From assembly GCA_028818695.1 (NCBI GenBank), contig JAPPNK010000005.1, positions 1-64,000 on the forward strand: DNA of 64,000 nt, given 5' to 3'. Origin of the DNA: Candidatus Poribacteria bacterium (GTDB taxonomy: Bacteria; Poribacteria; WGA-4E; GCA-2687025). The notes under the pieces were generated by a model. It ran no database searches. It saw only the letters and a list, made by a program, of their open reading frames with translations, and was not told the origin of the DNA. The position numbers were made by a program, and so were the translations under genes. Shown in pieces: positions 30,110 to 38,680 of the stretch (position 1 is the stretch's first letter; the number at the start of each line of letters is the position of its first letter).

Positions 30110-31351
30110 TCAGGGTTTGTAACGGGCGGCGCCGTTCCAGATCGCCGCAGCCGCGCTTTCTATTGTTTGCGAAAGAAGCCAATAACCCGCCTCCTCCGCG
30201 TTGGAAAGATACGCCATCTCAATATACAGCGCGGGGCGGTTCGCGCGCTCCAGCGCCGGCAACGGCAACCGAAGACGCTTGCCCTCAAAACCTGCCTCCT
30301 TGAGCGCCTCCTCCACGGCGTCCGCTAATTTTTCGGCGTCCTCCGGCGGCGAGGCGCGCCTGTCCGCGTTCTCCCCTTCGGTTGAAGATCGGTCGGGGGG
30401 AAGCGTGACGATGCGGTAACCGCTCCGACCGCTTGAGATCGAATCGTTAAAATGAAGCGAGATGAACGCGGTCGCGCCGCCCTCTTCGGCGGCTTGCATC
30501 CGCTCTTCAAGCGCGCGCGCCGCATCGTCCGCGCGCGTTAAAAAAACGGCTCCGCCCGCCAGAGCCGCCGCCGTCTTGATCTCCTTCGCCAACGCCAGCG
30601 TCAAATCTTTCTCAACCGCTCCGCTGCGTTCCAGACCGACGTCGGAACCGCCATGTCCGGCGTCAACGGCGACTTTTAAACCTGTCCAAACAGGAGCTTC
30701 CAGCTCCATCAGCGCATACGGCGGCGTTTCGGGAAGCGTCGACTCTATGATCGGGGTCGGATCGGAAGGCTCCATCGGCGGCTCCGCTTCAGGCGTCGAA
30801 TCTGCCGCGCGCACAACCAGCTCGCGCGCGCCCGCGTCATACTCCACCAGCACAGGCGCCGCCTTCGGAATCGCCTCCGTCAAAAACTGAATGGGCGTCC
30901 ACGGCTCGCCGGCAATCTCCACCGCAGGTCGGCGCATCGAGACGCTCCCGCGCGTTCCGATCGCCGCCTCCGCCGAACCCATTTTTAAACGCACAATTCT
31001 CGACTGACCCGACGGCATACGCAGCTGAACCGACAGCCGGCGCGTTGAACTGCGGTAAAAATAACGCAGGCGAACGGGCGAATTTTCGTCGTTAAACAGC
31101 TCCCGCAGATCCTTGACCGCCACATACGGCTCGTTGCTCAGCAGGCGCGGCTCCATCTGTATAACCGCGCCGCCGGCGCCATGCCGAGCCGCAATCGGTC
31201 CCAGTTCCGCCGACGCAAACGGAAACGCGCACAGGAGCAGGACGAGCGGCATAGCGAACCTAAAATATCCGCGCGCGCCGATATAGCCGCAGGAAGCGGA
31301 TAGATGTCGACAGCCGACCGCCCGTTCGAACCGCTTATGCGGCGTCGCCAT
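30110..31351 (-). CDS. N-acetylmuramoyl-L-alanine amidase (Amidase_3)
   Basis: Amidase_3 enzymes cleave the bond between N-acetylmuramic acid and L-alanine of peptidoglycan. The catalytic domain (about 228-410) shows VAVDAGHGGSDVGL, GAVEKDLTLALA, ISLHFND and YIEMAYLSNAEEA, which supply the zinc His/Glu/His and the catalytic Glu. An N-terminal part (about 65-180) resembles a copper-amine-oxidase-N-type domain (NEPYVAVKDL). The signal sequence (MPLVLLLCAFPFASA) begins at residue 34 of this frame, so translation may start at ATG 31252; the upstream ATG 31351 overlaps the bL25 gene by 17 bases. It works in the periplasm, probably with the GerMN protein. Confidence 0.87.
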   Translation of the reverse strand: MATPHKRFERAVGCRHLSASCGYIGARGYFRFAMPLVLLLCAFPFASAELGPIAARHGAGGAVIQMEPRLLSNEPYVAVKDLRELFNDENSPVRLRYFYRSSTRRLSVQLRMPSGQSRIVRLKMGSAEAAIGTRGSVSMRRPAVEIAGEPWTPIQFLTEAIPKAAPVLVEYDAGARELVVRAADSTPEAEPPMEPSDPTPIIESTLPETPPYALMELEAPVWTGLKVAVDAGHGGSDVGLERSGAVEKDLTLALAKEIKTAAALAGGAVFLTRADDAARALEERMQAAEEGGATAFISLHFNDSISSGRSGYRIVTLPPDRSSTEGENADRRASPPEDAEKLADAVEEALKEAGFEGKRLRLPLPALERANRPALYIEMAYLSNAEEAGYWLLSQTIESAAAAIWNGAARYKP

Positions 31352-32006
31352 CGTCTTCTGCCTCTTTGGTTTCTTCCGTCTCTTCGGTTTCTTCGGCGTC
31401 TTCGGCTTCCTCGTCCGTCAGCTCCTCCGGCGCGGCGACAGGTTCCTCTTCCACGCGAGGCGCCGCAACCAATGCGATCACCATATCGCCGTCGGTCAAA
31501 ATCTCCACGCCCTCCGGCGGCTCCAGCAGATGAACATGGACAGACTGCCCAATCTCCAGCTCGGAGATGTCCAGCGTCAGCGAGTCGGGAATGTCGGTCG
31601 GCAAAACGCGCACCTCCACCTGACGGGTCAAAAACTCAAGAATGCCGCCAAGCCCGACGCCGACAGGCTCGCCTACCAGCTCAATATCGACGGTGACGAC
31701 GATCTCTTCATTCAGGCGTATATTCTGGAAGTCCACATGGAGCAGATCGCGCCGGACGGGGTCCTGCTGAATCTCTTTGACGACAGCCATCCCCTGCTCG
31801 CCGTCGATGAAGAGGCTGATGAGAGCGCGTTCAGCGTTTTCGTTCACCAGCGCTCGGCGAAAAAGGCGCGCGTCAATCTGTATGGAACGCGCCGGTTCCC
31901 CTTGACTATACGCCACCGCCGGCAGTTTGCCCGCTCTTCGGAGCGCTCGCGCCGCCCCCTTGCCAGAACCTGTCCGCGTCTCCGCCTCGATACGTACCTG
32001 ATGCAT
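31335..32006 (-). CDS. rplY: 50S ribosomal protein bL25, CTC form
   Basis: The start ATG 32006 lies 8 bases after GGAG and gives 223 residues. The N-terminal half (about 1-90) is the 5S rRNA-binding bL25 domain (GKGAARALRRAGKLPAVAYS, VVKEIQQDPVRRDLLHVDF). The second half is the TL5/CTC beta domain (VGVGLGGILEFLTRQVEVRV, DISELEIGQSVHV), and an acidic Glu/Thr repeat tail follows (EETEETEETKEAE). CTC-type proteins bind 5S rRNA and help cells under stress. It is the first gene of the operon with the amidase, GerMN and pth genes. Confidence 0.93.
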   Translation of the reverse strand: MHQVRIEAETRTGSGKGAARALRRAGKLPAVAYSQGEPARSIQIDARLFRRALVNENAERALISLFIDGEQGMAVVKEIQQDPVRRDLLHVDFQNIRLNEEIVVTVDIELVGEPVGVGLGGILEFLTRQVEVRVLPTDIPDSLTLDISELEIGQSVHVHLLEPPEGVEILTDGDMVIALVAAPRVEEEPVAAPEELTDEEAEDAEETEETEETKEAEDDGDAA

Positions 32007-32065
32007 CGCGCCCACTCCTCGTCCGTCGTTTCGGCACACTTCCGCATATGAACTCGCGGCTAATT

Positions 32066-32094
32066 AGTATAGCGCGCCGACGCCCGGCGGTCAA
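32066..32094 (-). promoter_or_regulatory. Promoter of the rplY-amidase-GerMN-pth operon
   Basis: On the minus strand, TTGACC (32094-32089), 17-base spacer, TATACT (32071-32066), about 60 bases before the bL25 start. This is one of the closest matches to the sigma70 consensus in the window. Confidence 0.75.
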
Positions 32095-32104
32095 GCGGTT
32101 CGAT

Positions 32105-32271
32105 CTGACCTCATGCTAAAAGTTGGGACAGTTGAACGACCAAAGCCTTTACTCATGGGAAAAGATGTCGCCAACCCGGCCGTCATTCCCGCGCAAGCGG
32201 GAATCTAGAGACGCCGCAGAAACCGTCCGCGTTCGCCCAGGCGAATGTCCCAACTAAAGCGCTAAGGTCAG
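32105..32271. mobile_element. Miniature inverted-repeat element, copy A
   Basis: The 167-bp element is bounded by CTGACCTCATGC...GTTGGGACA and its inverted partner TGTCCCAAC...GCTAAGGTCAG. A central hairpin ATTCCCGCGCAAGCGGGAAT lies inside. It has no reading frame of note. It is the reverse-complement relative of the copy at 40759. No clear target duplication flanks this copy. Confidence 0.75.
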
Positions 32272-32280
32272 AAGCGAGGG

Positions 32281-32309
32281 TTGCGCCTGCGCCGCCGCAG
32301 CTGTATCAT
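32281..32309 (+). promoter_or_regulatory. Promoter of the molybdopterin oxidoreductase gene
   Basis: TTGCGC (32281-32286), 17-base spacer, TATCAT (32304-32309), about 30 bases before the ATG. It begins 10 bases after the miniature element ends. Confidence 0.6.
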
Positions 32310-32344
32310 AGAAAGAGCAGTCCAGATGAGATCAGGAGAGCTCC

Positions 32345-32953
32345 ATGTTCTTTAGAAAAAAACCGTCTCCCCGCACAGGTTTATCTGTCGAAGAAGCCGC
32401 CAAACGAACGCCCCCTGGACAATACCTCACCGACAAATTCCCTGTCCTCACCTACGGACCGACGCCCCGCTTCGATCCTGAAACATGGGATTTTCGCGTC
32501 TGGGGGCTGGTGGAAGAGCAGGCGCGCTGGACATATGAGCAGTTTATGGAGCTCCCGACCGTCCAAATCACCGCCGACTTCCACTGCGTCACCACATGGA
32601 GCCGTCTGGAAAACCGATGGGAAGGCGTCTCTATCCATGAAATCATGAAACATGTCCAGCTGAAACCCGAAGCGCAATTTGCCATGTTCCACTGCGACGG
32701 CGGATACACAACGAACGTCTCTTTAGAGGTTCTTCTGGACGACGATGTCCTGCTCGCTTACAAACTAGACGGCGAAAACATCGACCTCGCGCATGGATGG
32801 CCGCTCCGCTCCATCGTTCCCAAACGATATGCGTGGAAAAGCGCAAAGTGGCTGCGCGGCATTGAGTTCATGGCAGCCGACAAGCCCGGCTTCTGGGAAC
32901 GCAACGGCTACCATATGGACGGCGACCCTTGGAAGGAGGAACGGTACCGATGA
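32345..32953 (+). CDS. Sulfite-oxidase-like molybdopterin oxidoreductase, cytoplasmic
   Basis: The 202-residue protein matches the oxidoreductase molybdopterin-binding domain of the SUOX/YedY group. ADFHCVTTWSRLENRWEGV (about 78-96) holds the molybdenum-ligating cysteine; FHCDGGYTTNVSLE, LAHGWPLRSIVPKRYAWKSA and WERNGYHMDGDPW are typical. It lacks a Tat or Sec signal and the dimerisation domain, so it is the short, cytoplasmic 'sulfite oxidase-like' type; the substrate is unknown. An AGGAGAG site precedes the ATG. The stop overlaps the next start as ATGA, tying it to the repeat protein downstream. Confidence 0.87.
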   Translation: MFFRKKPSPRTGLSVEEAAKRTPPGQYLTDKFPVLTYGPTPRFDPETWDFRVWGLVEEQARWTYEQFMELPTVQITADFHCVTTWSRLENRWEGVSIHEIMKHVQLKPEAQFAMFHCDGGYTTNVSLEVLLDDDVLLAYKLDGENIDLAHGWPLRSIVPKRYAWKSAKWLRGIEFMAADKPGFWERNGYHMDGDPWKEERYR

Positions 32954-34173
32954 TGGAATCGAATGCGCAGGAAGGGCTTGGGCGCCGTCTTCGCGCGGGC
33001 TTCAACCGCGTCATCTACGCCCTATGGGATTACAGCGACCAGCTGGACGAGCTGCGGAAAATAAAGGACGAGGAGGAGGCGGAGAAAAAGCTGAGCGACA
33101 TGGCGGACCTGTTCGCCGAAAAATACCGCAGCGGCGACCCTGTCTGGTCGGAGTATCTCAAGCTGAAAGGAAAATACACGCTTCCGAACATCACTGGCCT
33201 TTCGGCAGAGAAGATGGTGCGCTACCGCGAGCTGGACATCCAGCTGTTTGTCGAAAACAGCAAGCGCCGCAGGGATCTGAGCCGAGCGCAGGTCAAACTG
33301 CGCTGGAAAAACGAAAAAGATACCCTGAAAAAGATGGAGGATGAGGAAGCCGCCGAGAAGAAACTGGACGCGCTCGTCGAAGAGCTCGGTCCCAAGTATG
33401 AACAGAGCGAGAAAACGTGGACCGATTACATCCGCTTGGACGGGGAACGTACGCTGAACGGAAGTCTGCCGGACAAAAAGGCAATTCAGCGCATCAAGCT
33501 GCAAATGCAGCTGTACGGGTCCAATAAACGGCGCCGCATCAGTCTCGTCAAACTGCGCTGGAAAGTGGAAAAAAAGGCGATCGGACAGATAAAGGACGAG
33601 AATGCCGCCAAGAAAAAACTGAAGGCGGTCGCTGAAGAGCTGGGTCCTAAATATCCTGGCAAAGCGGATGAGTGGACCGAATATATTCGTCTGGACGGAC
33701 AGTGTGAGGTGGACGAGCTGCTGCCGACTGAACAGTTGATTCGCCACAGAAAGCTCAAAATCGAACTCTACGGCGACTGCGATCACTGCGAGCAAATTTT
33801 ACAGGAATTGCGCCTCAAGAAGCGATGGAATGATGAAAAAGAGGCCCTGAAAAAGATGGAGGATCGAAACGCCGCCATCGAGAAAGCGGAGGCGCTTATC
33901 GAAGAGATCGGGCCGAAGTACCCGGAGGAAGCGGAAGCATGGACGGAATATCTGCGCTTGGACTGCCAATACCAGTTCAAAAACGACATGCCGATTGAGC
34001 AGACATTTCGACGTCAAGAGCTGCTGATCGATCTCTACGGAAGCAGCAAGGGAAGGCGCGAGAAATTGGAGAGCCTTCAACGGAAGATGATGAATCCGAC
34101 CGAAAATGCGGAACAGAACGACCGCGTTATAAAAGAATTCACCCTCACAGAGGGAACGCATGATCTGGAATAG
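32950..34173 (+). CDS. Four-repeat charged helical protein of unknown family
   Basis: The start ATG 32950 lies behind GGAGGAACGG and overlaps the oxidoreductase stop (ATGA), giving 407 residues. The protein is four tandem copies of a roughly 85-residue unit (about 31-115, 117-200, 201-285, 289-375). The shared pattern is RWxxEKxALKKMxDExAAEK, then EELGPKYPxxAxxWTEYIRL and LPxxxxIRxRKLxIELYG. No signal peptide or membrane helix is seen. I do not recognise the repeat. The frame stays open for 44 codons after the TAG stop (34174-34308), and that extension has a protein-like composition, so a nonsense mutation or readthrough is possible. Confidence 0.75.
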   Translation: MMESNAQEGLGRRLRAGFNRVIYALWDYSDQLDELRKIKDEEEAEKKLSDMADLFAEKYRSGDPVWSEYLKLKGKYTLPNITGLSAEKMVRYRELDIQLFVENSKRRRDLSRAQVKLRWKNEKDTLKKMEDEEAAEKKLDALVEELGPKYEQSEKTWTDYIRLDGERTLNGSLPDKKAIQRIKLQMQLYGSNKRRRISLVKLRWKVEKKAIGQIKDENAAKKKLKAVAEELGPKYPGKADEWTEYIRLDGQCEVDELLPTEQLIRHRKLKIELYGDCDHCEQILQELRLKKRWNDEKEALKKMEDRNAAIEKAEALIEEIGPKYPEEAEAWTEYLRLDCQYQFKNDMPIEQTFRRQELLIDLYGSSKGRREKLESLQRKMMNPTENAEQNDRVIKEFTLTEGTHDLE

Positions 34174-34372
34174 ATTGATCTGAATGTTGAGATCCAACGC
34201 GAGGACAACGCCCTCAAAAAGGAGATTGGGTTCTGTACCAGGCGGCCGGTCGTCGAACTGCTGGCCGCCTGCGCACAGCGCAGATCGGAGAAAGACAATA
34301 CTGCCTGAGACGAATCCACACCATTCCCACCTGCCCTACTATGTCATCACACTATTATGAGTAAAGGAAATT

Positions 34373-35608
34373 ATGGGTACAGAAACTGAAATGCCCCTGT
34401 CAGAGAGACTTCCCGTTACCGTCCTGTCCGGCTTTCTCGGCGCAGGCAAGACCACGCTTCTCAACAACGTGCTTAACAACCGCGAGAGCATGCGCGTCGC
34501 GGTCATCGTCAACGACATGAGCGAGGTCAACATTGACGCTGCGCTCGTTGAGCGCGGCGGCGCAGAACTCTCCCGGACCGAGGAGAAGCTGGTCGAGATG
34601 ACGAACGGCTGCATCTGCTGCACGCTGCGAGACGACCTGCTCGCCGAGGTCTCGCGGCTCGCGCAGGAGGATCGCTTCGACTACCTGCTCATTGAGTCCA
34701 CAGGGATCTCGGAGCCCATTCCGGTCGCGCAGACCTTCACCTTCGAGGACGAGAACGGTGTGAGCCTGAGTCAGGTTTCGCGCCTCGACACGATGGTCAC
34801 GGTCGTTGACGCGGCGAACTTTCTGTGGGACTACAACGCCGCCGACGCGCTCCAGGCGCGCGGTGAATCGCTGGGCGAAGAAGATCACAGGACGGTGACC
34901 GACCTGCTCATCGACCAGATTGAGTTCGCAGACGTCATCGTGCTCAACAAGCTTGATCTCGTGAGCAACGATCAGACGCTCGAGGTCGAGGCCGTCGTGA
35001 AAGCGCTCAACCCCGGCGCCCGGATCCTCAGGGCGACGCACGGACAGGTCCCGCTCGAAAACGTGCTCGATACGAACCTGTTCGACTACGAGAAGGCGGA
35101 GAGCTCCGCCGGCTGGATTCGAGAGCTTCAGGGCGAGCGCACGCCGGAGACTGAGGAATACGGGATATCGAGCTTCACCTATCGGACGTCTCAGCCCTTC
35201 GACGCCGAGAAGCTGTGGACGTTCCTGCATGACGACGAGAACTGGACCAGCGTGCTTCGCTCGAAGGGCTTCTTCTGGGTCGTCGCGGACCATCGGGTCG
35301 CCTACGAGTGGGCGCAAGCCGGCGGCGTCAGCAGTGTGAAACCTCTTGGGATGTGGTGGGCGGCGGTACCTCGCGAACACTGGGAGCATCCAGAGGATCA
35401 GCGACCAGACCGGCAACCGGACTGGCATCCCCGCTTCGGCGATCGCGCGCAGCAGCTCGTTTTCATCGGCCAGCAGATGTGCGAAGCGGCGATACGCGCT
35501 CGCCTCGACGCGTGCCTGCTTGACGAGCGCCTCGCCGCCGACAGCAAGGTCTGGGCAGAAGCCCGGAACCCGTTTCCCGAACTTCAAATGGACGAGGAAC
35601 CAGCATGA
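34373..35608 (+). CDS. COG0523/CobW-family GTPase (zinc metallochaperone type)
   Basis: The 411-residue protein has the G3E P-loop GTPase layout: Walker [16 protein letters not shown] (about 20-34), the metal-binding [11 protein letters not shown] (CxCC), [12 protein letters not shown], a NKLDL base motif and a C-terminal CobW_C domain (about 260-400). COG0523 proteins move zinc or other metals to client enzymes, and many are induced by zinc shortage. An AAAGGAAA site precedes the ATG. It leads a cassette with a second COG0523 gene and a WD40 gene. Its codon choice (frequent CTC/GAG) differs from nearby genes, suggesting transfer. No clear Zur operator was recognised. Confidence 0.88.
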   Translation: MGTETEMPLSERLPVTVLSGFLGAGKTTLLNNVLNNRESMRVAVIVNDMSEVNIDAALVERGGAELSRTEEKLVEMTNGCICCTLRDDLLAEVSRLAQEDRFDYLLIESTGISEPIPVAQTFTFEDENGVSLSQVSRLDTMVTVVDAANFLWDYNAADALQARGESLGEEDHRTVTDLLIDQIEFADVIVLNKLDLVSNDQTLEVEAVVKALNPGARILRATHGQVPLENVLDTNLFDYEKAESSAGWIRELQGERTPETEEYGISSFTYRTSQPFDAEKLWTFLHDDENWTSVLRSKGFFWVVADHRVAYEWAQAGGVSSVKPLGMWWAAVPREHWEHPEDQRPDRQPDWHPRFGDRAQQLVFIGQQMCEAAIRARLDACLLDERLAADSKVWAEARNPFPELQMDEEPA

Positions 35609-35680
35609 CCGAAACGGTCCTATGCGTCCAAAGCGTCCCAGCGCCGTTTGTTTCAACGTCAACATGGAGGCGCTCTACTG

Positions 35681-35883
35681 ATGAAAACGCCAACCTCAAC
35701 CAACGCTTGACCGATGCTTCGAGCCTCACTGTTCCACCACTGGCAATTACGTTCTCCAACGAGCCGGTCGACGCTCCCACACCCGATGCGCCCGCGCCCG
35801 CCGGCTGCTCATTCTGGGAACTGAGCGCGAGGCAGAATCTGACGACGTCTGCAGTCGATCAGTTCTGTTCGAAAGGAGAGCGC
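35681..35883 (+). pseudogene. DUF169-family gene remnant
   Basis: Two reading frames together resemble the start of a DUF169 (COG2043) protein. ATG 35681 begins MKTPTSTN and then hits a stop; another frame continues LTVPPLAITFSNEPVD, APAPAGCSFWELSARQNLTT and ends near DQFCSKGER. The region matching the expected PAGCxFW...NCSVGS segment is shortened and the remaining two thirds of the family are missing. In the second frame it runs in phase into the following small gene, making an artificial 195-codon frame from 35605. I read it as decayed debris from the transferred cassette. Confidence 0.55.
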
Positions 35884-36192
35884 ATGTTGATCAACACATC
35901 GCCGCGTCGTCCGGACCGCGAACGGGTTCGATACATCAAGGAGGCGTTGCGCGAAGCGCTGAGCCTTTCCAATGACATCGCGATCGCGGTCGCTGAGCTG
36001 GCTTGTCTCGAAGAAGGTTGCGCGCCCGTCGAAACCGTGATTGGCCTGCTTCGGCCCGATGCGCCGCAGCTTCAGTGCAAGCTGCACAAACCCATGGACG
36101 CCGTTGACGCTAAAGATCTGGTTCAGGTCTGCGCGGCGTGGGGATTCGACGTCCAAATTCCAATATTTGTACCTCTGCTCCAGGAGAACTAG
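35884..36192 (+). CDS. Small conserved protein between two COG0523 GTPases
   Basis: The start ATG 35884 follows an excellent AAAGGAG site. The 102-residue product contains RERVRYIKEALREALSLSND, AVAELACLEEGCAPVETVIG and LHKPMDAVDAKDLVQVCAAW. The Cys pair in the LACLEEGCAPVE motif looks conserved. I associate this small protein with COG0523/WD40 neighbourhoods but cannot name a function. It ends directly against the next GTPase start, so translational coupling is likely. Role in metal delivery is inferred from context only. Confidence 0.65.
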   Translation: MLINTSPRRPDRERVRYIKEALREALSLSNDIAIAVAELACLEEGCAPVETVIGLLRPDAPQLQCKLHKPMDAVDAKDLVQVCAAWGFDVQIPIFVPLLQEN

Positions 36193-37539
36193 ATGAACAC
36201 ACAGCGAAAAGTACCTGTTTCCATCCTCACCGGCTTCCTCGGCTCTGGCAAGACGACCCTGCTCAATCGAATCTTGAGTGAGGAGCACGGCAAGCGCATT
36301 GCCGTGATCGAGAACGAATACGGGGAGGTCGGCATTGATCATGAGCTCGTCATCAATGCTGACGAGGAGATCTTCGAAATGTCGAACGGCTGCATCTGCT
36401 GTACGGTGCGCGGAGACCTGATTCGCGTGCTCGGCAACCTCATGAAGCGCCGAGACAAGTTCGACTACGTGTTGGTTGAGACCACGGGGCTCGCCGATCC
36501 CGGTCCGGTCGCTCAAACCTTCTTCATGGACGACGAGATTCGCGCGGAGTTCGCGCTTGATGGGATCGTCACGCTCGTTGACGCAGCCCACATCGAGCAG
36601 CAGCTCGGACGAAGCGACGAGAGCACGGAACAGATCGCGTTCGCGGACGTTCTTGTTCTTAACAAGACAGACCTCGTCGATGGCGAGGCGCTCGACAGGA
36701 TTGAGGCTCGGATCCAGGATATGAACCGAATGGCGCAAGTCGTGCGTAGCGAGCGGGCGAACGTCTCCCTGGACACGGTACTTAACCTCGGCGCCTTCGA
36801 CCTGGACCAGATGCTCGAGCGTCGTCCCGCCTTCCTCGAGCCGGAGTATCCGTTCGAATGGACTGGAGTCTATTCGCTTGATATCGGCCGCTACGAACTC
36901 AGCCTCGCCGATGGACCTGATCCGACGATGTCGCTTGTCGTCGTGCCCGATCAGGGCACGGATGACGCTGCCCTCCGTGAGGGCGCGGAGTGGAGTGTGC
37001 GGCGGTACGCAGAACCTACGGAGCTCATTCGTCCGGGGGAAGAGATTCCTGTCGGAAAGCATGTGAATCTCCGGCTCGATTCCCCAGGGCGCAAGTCGTT
37101 CTTCCTGGAGGTCGATGCGCAAGTGCGGGTTGGCCTCTACGCCCAGCACACCGCGGAAGAGTTCGATCTCCAACTGACGAACGCGGAAGGAGCGACCATC
37201 GGGCTGGAGGTCGAGCGCACCTGGGTCGTACAGCACGAGCACGACGACGATGTTGGCTCGATCGCAATCGAGAGGGATGGCGACGTCGATCCCGAAAGGC
37301 TCAACGCCTGGCTCGGCAAACTGCTCCGTGAGCGCGGGGTGGACATCTTCCGAATGAAGGGCTTCATCAGCCTCGCGGGCGATTCGCGTCGATTCGTCTT
37401 CCAGGGGGTTCACATGCTCTTCGACGGCCAGCCGGATCGCCAATGGGGGGACGCGCCCCGTCGCAACCAGCTCGTCTTCATCGGCCGCAACCTCGATGAG
37501 GAGAGCATGCGACAGGAGTTCGATGCATGTCTGATGTGA
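36193..37539 (+). CDS. COG0523/CobW-family GTPase, second copy
   Basis: This 448-residue GTPase has GFLGSGKTTLLNRIL (about 13-27), GCICCTVRGDL (CxCC), ETTGLADPGPVAQTF and LVLNKTDLVD. A roughly 120-residue non-CobW insertion (about 250-370, including SLADGPDPTMSLVVVP and a His/Asp-rich QHEHDDDVGS) precedes the C-terminal CobW domain with KGFISLAGDSRRFVFQGVHM. The insertion, with acidic and histidine clusters, could bind metal. It lies between the small protein and the WD40 gene, overlapping the latter by 13 bases. Zinc allocation under shortage is the likely job, from family and context. Confidence 0.88.
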   Translation: MNTQRKVPVSILTGFLGSGKTTLLNRILSEEHGKRIAVIENEYGEVGIDHELVINADEEIFEMSNGCICCTVRGDLIRVLGNLMKRRDKFDYVLVETTGLADPGPVAQTFFMDDEIRAEFALDGIVTLVDAAHIEQQLGRSDESTEQIAFADVLVLNKTDLVDGEALDRIEARIQDMNRMAQVVRSERANVSLDTVLNLGAFDLDQMLERRPAFLEPEYPFEWTGVYSLDIGRYELSLADGPDPTMSLVVVPDQGTDDAALREGAEWSVRRYAEPTELIRPGEEIPVGKHVNLRLDSPGRKSFFLEVDAQVRVGLYAQHTAEEFDLQLTNAEGATIGLEVERTWVVQHEHDDDVGSIAIERDGDVDPERLNAWLGKLLRERGVDIFRMKGFISLAGDSRRFVFQGVHMLFDGQPDRQWGDAPRRNQLVFIGRNLDEESMRQEFDACLM

Positions 37540-38573
37540 GTACGGATAGCCCGAAGGGGGCGCTCCGCCGGGGCTGGTCTGCGTCGGTCGGCGACTACGC
37601 CATCGCCGGGGGTTGGACCCTCCACGGTGAGGCGCTGGTGGTCGGTGACGCTGCGGGTGGCGTCTACGCATTCGACGGCAAATCCGGCGCAAGCGCCTGG
37701 GTGCGGCAGGAGGCCCATGATGGCGGCGTGCTCGCGATGGCGATCCACCCGAGCGGGACCGCGTTCGCTACCGCTGGCCAGGACGGACGAGTCCTTGTCT
37801 GGGGTGTCGCCGAAGCTCAGGTAAAGCGGGTTATCGACGTCGGCAGCGATTGGGTGGAGCACGTGGCGTGGTCGCCGGACGGCCAATGGCTGGCGGCCTC
37901 CTGCTCCCGTCAGGTTCGCGTGTATGGCGCCGACGGCGGAGAAGTTTGGCGATCGGATGATCATCCCAGCACCGTCAGCGCGATCGCCTGGTCCAGCGCA
38001 GGGGAGCTGGCGACAGCCTGTTACGGTCGAGTGACGTTCTTCGACGCGTCCACTGGGAAGCGTCGCCAGAAGCTGGAGTGGAGGGGCTCCCTGGTGTCGA
38101 TGGTACTGAGTCCGGACGGGGAAATCGTTGCCTGCGGCAGCCAGGACAACTCGGTGCATTTCTGGCGTCGCTCCACGGAGCAGGACTCGATGATGTCAGG
38201 ATATCCTGCCAAGCCGTCAGCCTTGGCCTTCGATGACACTGGCGCCCTTTTGGCCACCGGTGGAGGCGAGGCAGTGACGGTCTGGAACTTCTGGGGAAGC
38301 GGTCCCGAAGGCACGCGGCCCGTCTCTCTATATCTTCATGTTCAAACTGTTACAACGCTCGCCTTCGCTCACCGCGGGATGCGCTTGGCCTCGGGAGCTC
38401 GGGATGGCCGCGTAGTTGTGTGGTCGCTCAGGCGCGATGGACAAGGCAATCCGATAGGAATTGCGCTTGTGGCAGATGTTGTCAGCGCCTTGTACTGGCG
38501 ACCAGATGGACGCGCGCTTGCTGCGCTTGACGCTCAGGGTGGCGCGACGGTTTGGCGAGTGGGCAACAGGTGA
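37527..38573 (+). CDS. WD40-repeat protein of the COG0523 cassette
   Basis: The 348-residue product is a cytoplasmic WD40 propeller with seven blades: HDGGVLAMAIHPSGTAFATA, GQDGRVLVWGV, VEHVAWSPDGQWLAASC, VSMVLSPDGEIVACGSQDN, and LASGARDGRVVVWSLRRD. No signal peptide or extra domain is seen. WD40 genes accompany COG0523 GTPases in zinc-responsive loci of proteobacteria, actinobacteria and cyanobacteria. It may act as a partner platform for the GTPases; that is inference. The region 3' of it (38574-38680) is short and non-coding and marks the cassette edge against convergent trpA. Confidence 0.82.
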   Translation: MSDVSTDSPKGALRRGWSASVGDYAIAGGWTLHGEALVVGDAAGGVYAFDGKSGASAWVRQEAHDGGVLAMAIHPSGTAFATAGQDGRVLVWGVAEAQVKRVIDVGSDWVEHVAWSPDGQWLAASCSRQVRVYGADGGEVWRSDDHPSTVSAIAWSSAGELATACYGRVTFFDASTGKRRQKLEWRGSLVSMVLSPDGEIVACGSQDNSVHFWRRSTEQDSMMSGYPAKPSALAFDDTGALLATGGGEAVTVWNFWGSGPEGTRPVSLYLHVQTVTTLAFAHRGMRLASGARDGRVVVWSLRRDGQGNPIGIALVADVVSALYWRPDGRALAALDAQGGATVWRVGNR

Positions 38574-38680
38574 AGCACAACCGCAAGTGGGTGGCGGCGC
38601 ACCCCGGCTATGGGTCGACCCGCCTGTGCGTTAGCGCCGCAAGTCGCCAACTCAGGCGCCGCCTCAGACGATTTGAGCGG

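Noticed and set aside
34320-34372. Zur operator before the first COG0523 GTPase
   Set aside because: An imperfect inverted pattern (TACTATG...ATGAGTA) is present but does not fit known Zur boxes well enough to call.
35605-36192. One 195-residue protein starting at the GTPase stop
   Set aside because: The first 93 codons are frameshifted DUF169 debris, and ATG 35884 has its own excellent AAAGGAG site, so the real gene is the 102-residue 3' part.
34400-37692. Long minus-strand frames opposite the two COG0523 GTPases (421 and 627 codons)
   Set aside because: Antisense shadows caused by biased codon use; the plus-strand frames carry complete P-loop and CxCC motifs.
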